From Afipia sp. GAS231 (lineage in GTDB: Bacteria; Pseudomonadota; Alphaproteobacteria; Rhizobiales; Xanthobacteraceae), in the NCBI RefSeq assembly GCF_900103365.1, contig NZ_LT629703.1, forward strand, positions 6,496,501 through 6,560,500: a stretch of 64,000 bases of DNA, read 5' to 3'. The notes beneath the pieces are model-generated. The model did not search any database. It saw only the letters and a list, made by a program, of their open reading frames with translations, and was not told where the DNA came from. Made by a program: the position numbers and the translations under genes. Shown here piece after piece: positions 62,448 through 64,000 of the stretch; the stretch's first letter is position 1; the number at the start of each line of letters is the position of its first letter.

Positions 62448-64000
62448 ATGAACTCCGTCTCCTTCCGTGCGTCGCGACGCACGTCGTTGCTGTATTCCGT
62501 TGCGCTCTCCTCCGTGCTCTGGCCGCTCGATGCGTGGTCGCAGAGTTCGACGCAAACGAGCCAGAAGCTCGATCCGGTTGTCGTGACCAACCCGACGCCG
62601 ACTGTCACCCCGCTCCCGTCGAACAGCACGAACGACTCCCGTTCCGCCCGCGGAGGCAAGAAGCGTGCGGCCACGGCTGCGGCAACGACGACTTCGGCAA
62701 CGGTTCCGACAACTCCCGCAGCTCCGACCCTCACATTGAACCAGACCGCAGGCAGCGGCAGCCGCCTCAACCTGACGCGGCTAGAGACGCCGGCCAGCGT
62801 CGAAATCATCAACGCCGAGACCATCGCCGAACGCGGGCAGCACAGCGTCATTGACGCCGTCACCCAGAACGCGACCGGCTTCACCGCGAGCCCCGCGCCC
62901 GGCAACGGCAGCCTCTCGTTCAACACCCGCGGCTTCACCGGCAATTCGACGGTCATGACGCTCTACGACGGCACCCGGCTCTATGTCGGCGCCGGCACGC
63001 TGACATTTCCGTTCGACACCTGGTCGGCGCAACGCATCGAGGTGCTGCGCGGGCCGGCGTCGGTGATGTACGGCGAGGGCGCGATCGGCGGCGCCATCAA
63101 CGTGATTTCGAAAATGCCGCTCACCGTTCAGCGCAACGAGGCGGAGGTGTCGCTCGACAGCAACATGACCAAACGGCTCGCGGTCGACAGCGGCGGTCCG
63201 ATCAACAAGGATGTCTCCTATCGCGTCACCGCCATCGGCAACATGTCGGACGGCTGGGTCGAGCGCGACAAGACCTCGAACGTAGCGGTCTCGGCGGCGG
63301 TGCGGGTGCAGGCCTCCGACACGCTGTCATGGACGCTGTCCACGGATTACGGCGACCGCAGTCCGTCGCGCTACTTCGGCACCCCCGTCATCAACGGCGG
63401 AATCATCGAGTCGTTGCGGTTCAAGAACTACAATGTCGGCGACAGCAACATCCGTTACCAGGACAGCTGGAATCAGTTGCGAACGGAGTGGCAGGTTACC
63501 GACAGCATCACGATCCACAATGCGCTGTACTACCTGAACAGCCAGCGGCACTGGCGCGATGTCGAGAGCTACGCCTGGAATCCGGCCAAGGGCACGATCG
63601 ACCGCTCTTCCTATATCGAGATCTTCCACAACCAGCAGCAGGTCGGCGACCGCATGGACGCGACCTTTCGCGGTCATGTGCTCGGGCTGAAGAACGAATT
63701 CGTTGCCGGCTTCGACGTCAACCGGATCGATTTCACCCACACCAACAACTCGCCCTTTAGCGGCACCTCGTCGGTCAATCCGTGGTCGTTCGATCCGGGC
63801 GTGTTTCTCAGCCCGATCCCGACCGTCCCGTCCTTCAATACCGTGACCAACCAGTACGCTTTGTTTGCCGAGGATCGGTTGTCGCTGACCGATCAGTGGA
63901 CGCTGATCGGCGGCGTGCGCCAGGATGAGCCGGTGATCAACCGCACCGACCTGATCACGCCGGCCAACGGCTTCGTCAAATCGTTCTCGGCGACGAGCTG
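62448..64000 (+). CDS. TonB-dependent outer-membrane receptor, B12-riboswitch controlled; 3' end outside window
   Basis: At least 517 residues, still open at the window end. Signal peptide MNSVSFRASRRTSLLYSVAL..DAWSQ, TonB-box-like LDPVVVTNPT at about 43-52, a Thr/Ala/Pro-rich stretch, then the plug (ETPASVEIINAETIAERGQ, VTQNATGFTASPAPGNGSLS, QRIEVLRGPASVMYGEGAIG) and the start of the beta-barrel. The plug resembles siderophore receptors rather than classical BtuB, but the riboswitch upstream points to a corrinoid as substrate. ATG 62448 gives the signal peptide. Confidence 0.9.
   Translation, partial: MNSVSFRASRRTSLLYSVALSSVLWPLDAWSQSSTQTSQKLDPVVVTNPTPTVTPLPSNSTNDSRSARGGKKRAATAAATTTSATVPTTPAAPTLTLNQTAGSGSRLNLTRLETPASVEIINAETIAERGQHSVIDAVTQNATGFTASPAPGNGSLSFNTRGFTGNSTVMTLYDGTRLYVGAGTLTFPFDTWSAQRIEVLRGPASVMYGEGAIGGAINVISKMPLTVQRNEAEVSLDSNMTKRLAVDSGGPINKDVSYRVTAIGNMSDGWVERDKTSNVAVSAAVRVQASDTLSWTLSTDYGDRSPSRYFGTPVINGGIIESLRFKNYNVGDSNIRYQDSWNQLRTEWQVTDSITIHNALYYLNSQRHWRDVESYAWNPAKGTIDRSSYIEIFHNQQQVGDRMDATFRGHVLGLKNEFVAGFDVNRIDFTHTNNSPFSGTSSVNPWSFDPGVFLSPIPTVPSFNTVTNQYALFAEDRLSLTDQWTLIGGVRQDEPVINRTDLITPANGFVKSFSATS

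Overview
The window is a high-GC chromosomal segment from an alphaproteobacterium, most likely Bradyrhizobium or a close relative in the Nitrobacteraceae (Rhodopseudomonas is the main alternative). The grounds are the gene families (PleC-like kinase, TRAP and TctC binding proteins, oxalate operon, aerobic cobalamin pathway) and several families of short palindromic repeats of a type familiar from Bradyrhizobium genomes. Species was not established. No tRNA, rRNA, CRISPR array, prophage or insertion-sequence transposase was seen.

Region 1 (1-4650): 3' part of a LysR regulator, a PleC-like PAS histidine kinase and a cation-diffusion-facilitator exporter. Region 2 (4651-10528): a 1.07-kb stretch with two inverted repeats, then a visibly AT-richer two-gene unit (SIR2-like protein plus a ~940-residue protein with no recognised domain) that looks like an acquired antiphage module, then Ku. 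Region 3 (10529-19950): ordinary accessory genes (MFS exporter, isochorismatase-family protein, MarR regulator with a palindromic operator, small unknown proteins, ACT protein, PhzF-like protein, TRAP binding protein, quinone oxidoreductase, nitronate monooxygenase-like protein). Four copies of a GTAGGGCGGATTAG repeat are interspersed; one is flanked by a 13-bp direct repeat and appears to have inserted into the end of the ACT-domain gene.

Region 4 (19951-28789) is an oxalate-utilisation regulon: CBS protein, OxlT antiporter, a 45-residue protein, Frc, Oxc, a GntR/FCD regulator and a divergent ADP-forming acyl-CoA synthetase. Five 17-bp sites fitting or nearly fitting TGGYAT-N5-ATRCCA lie upstream of each transcription unit, so the GntR protein probably controls all of them. 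Region 5 (28908-35944): small secreted and VanZ-like proteins, then a catabolic cluster around a two-subunit ThDP decarboxylase, a TctC binding protein, a LigI-like amidohydrolase, a 2-hydroxyacid dehydrogenase, an alpha/beta hydrolase and an SDR. Region 6 (36562-42314): a TorR/TorS/periplasmic-sensor-like signalling set with a thiolase-like gene in the middle.

Region 7 (42417-64000) is a nearly complete aerobic cobalamin locus: cobF, cbiM-like, cobA, cobB, cobM, cobE, cobL, cobK, cobJ, cobI, cobH, cobG, cobN, cobW, a DUF1636-type protein, cobO, cobQ, bluB, cobC and cobD. Two cobalamin riboswitches are present, one on the minus strand leading the cobW-cobN operon and one on the plus strand ahead of a TonB-dependent receptor that runs off the window. 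cobS/cobT, cobP, cobU and cobV are not in the window. CobG and BluB indicate the oxygen-requiring route. Most genes overlap by 1-8 bp, so translation is probably coupled. The cobC gene has no ATG, GTG or TTG at its expected start and may begin at ATT.
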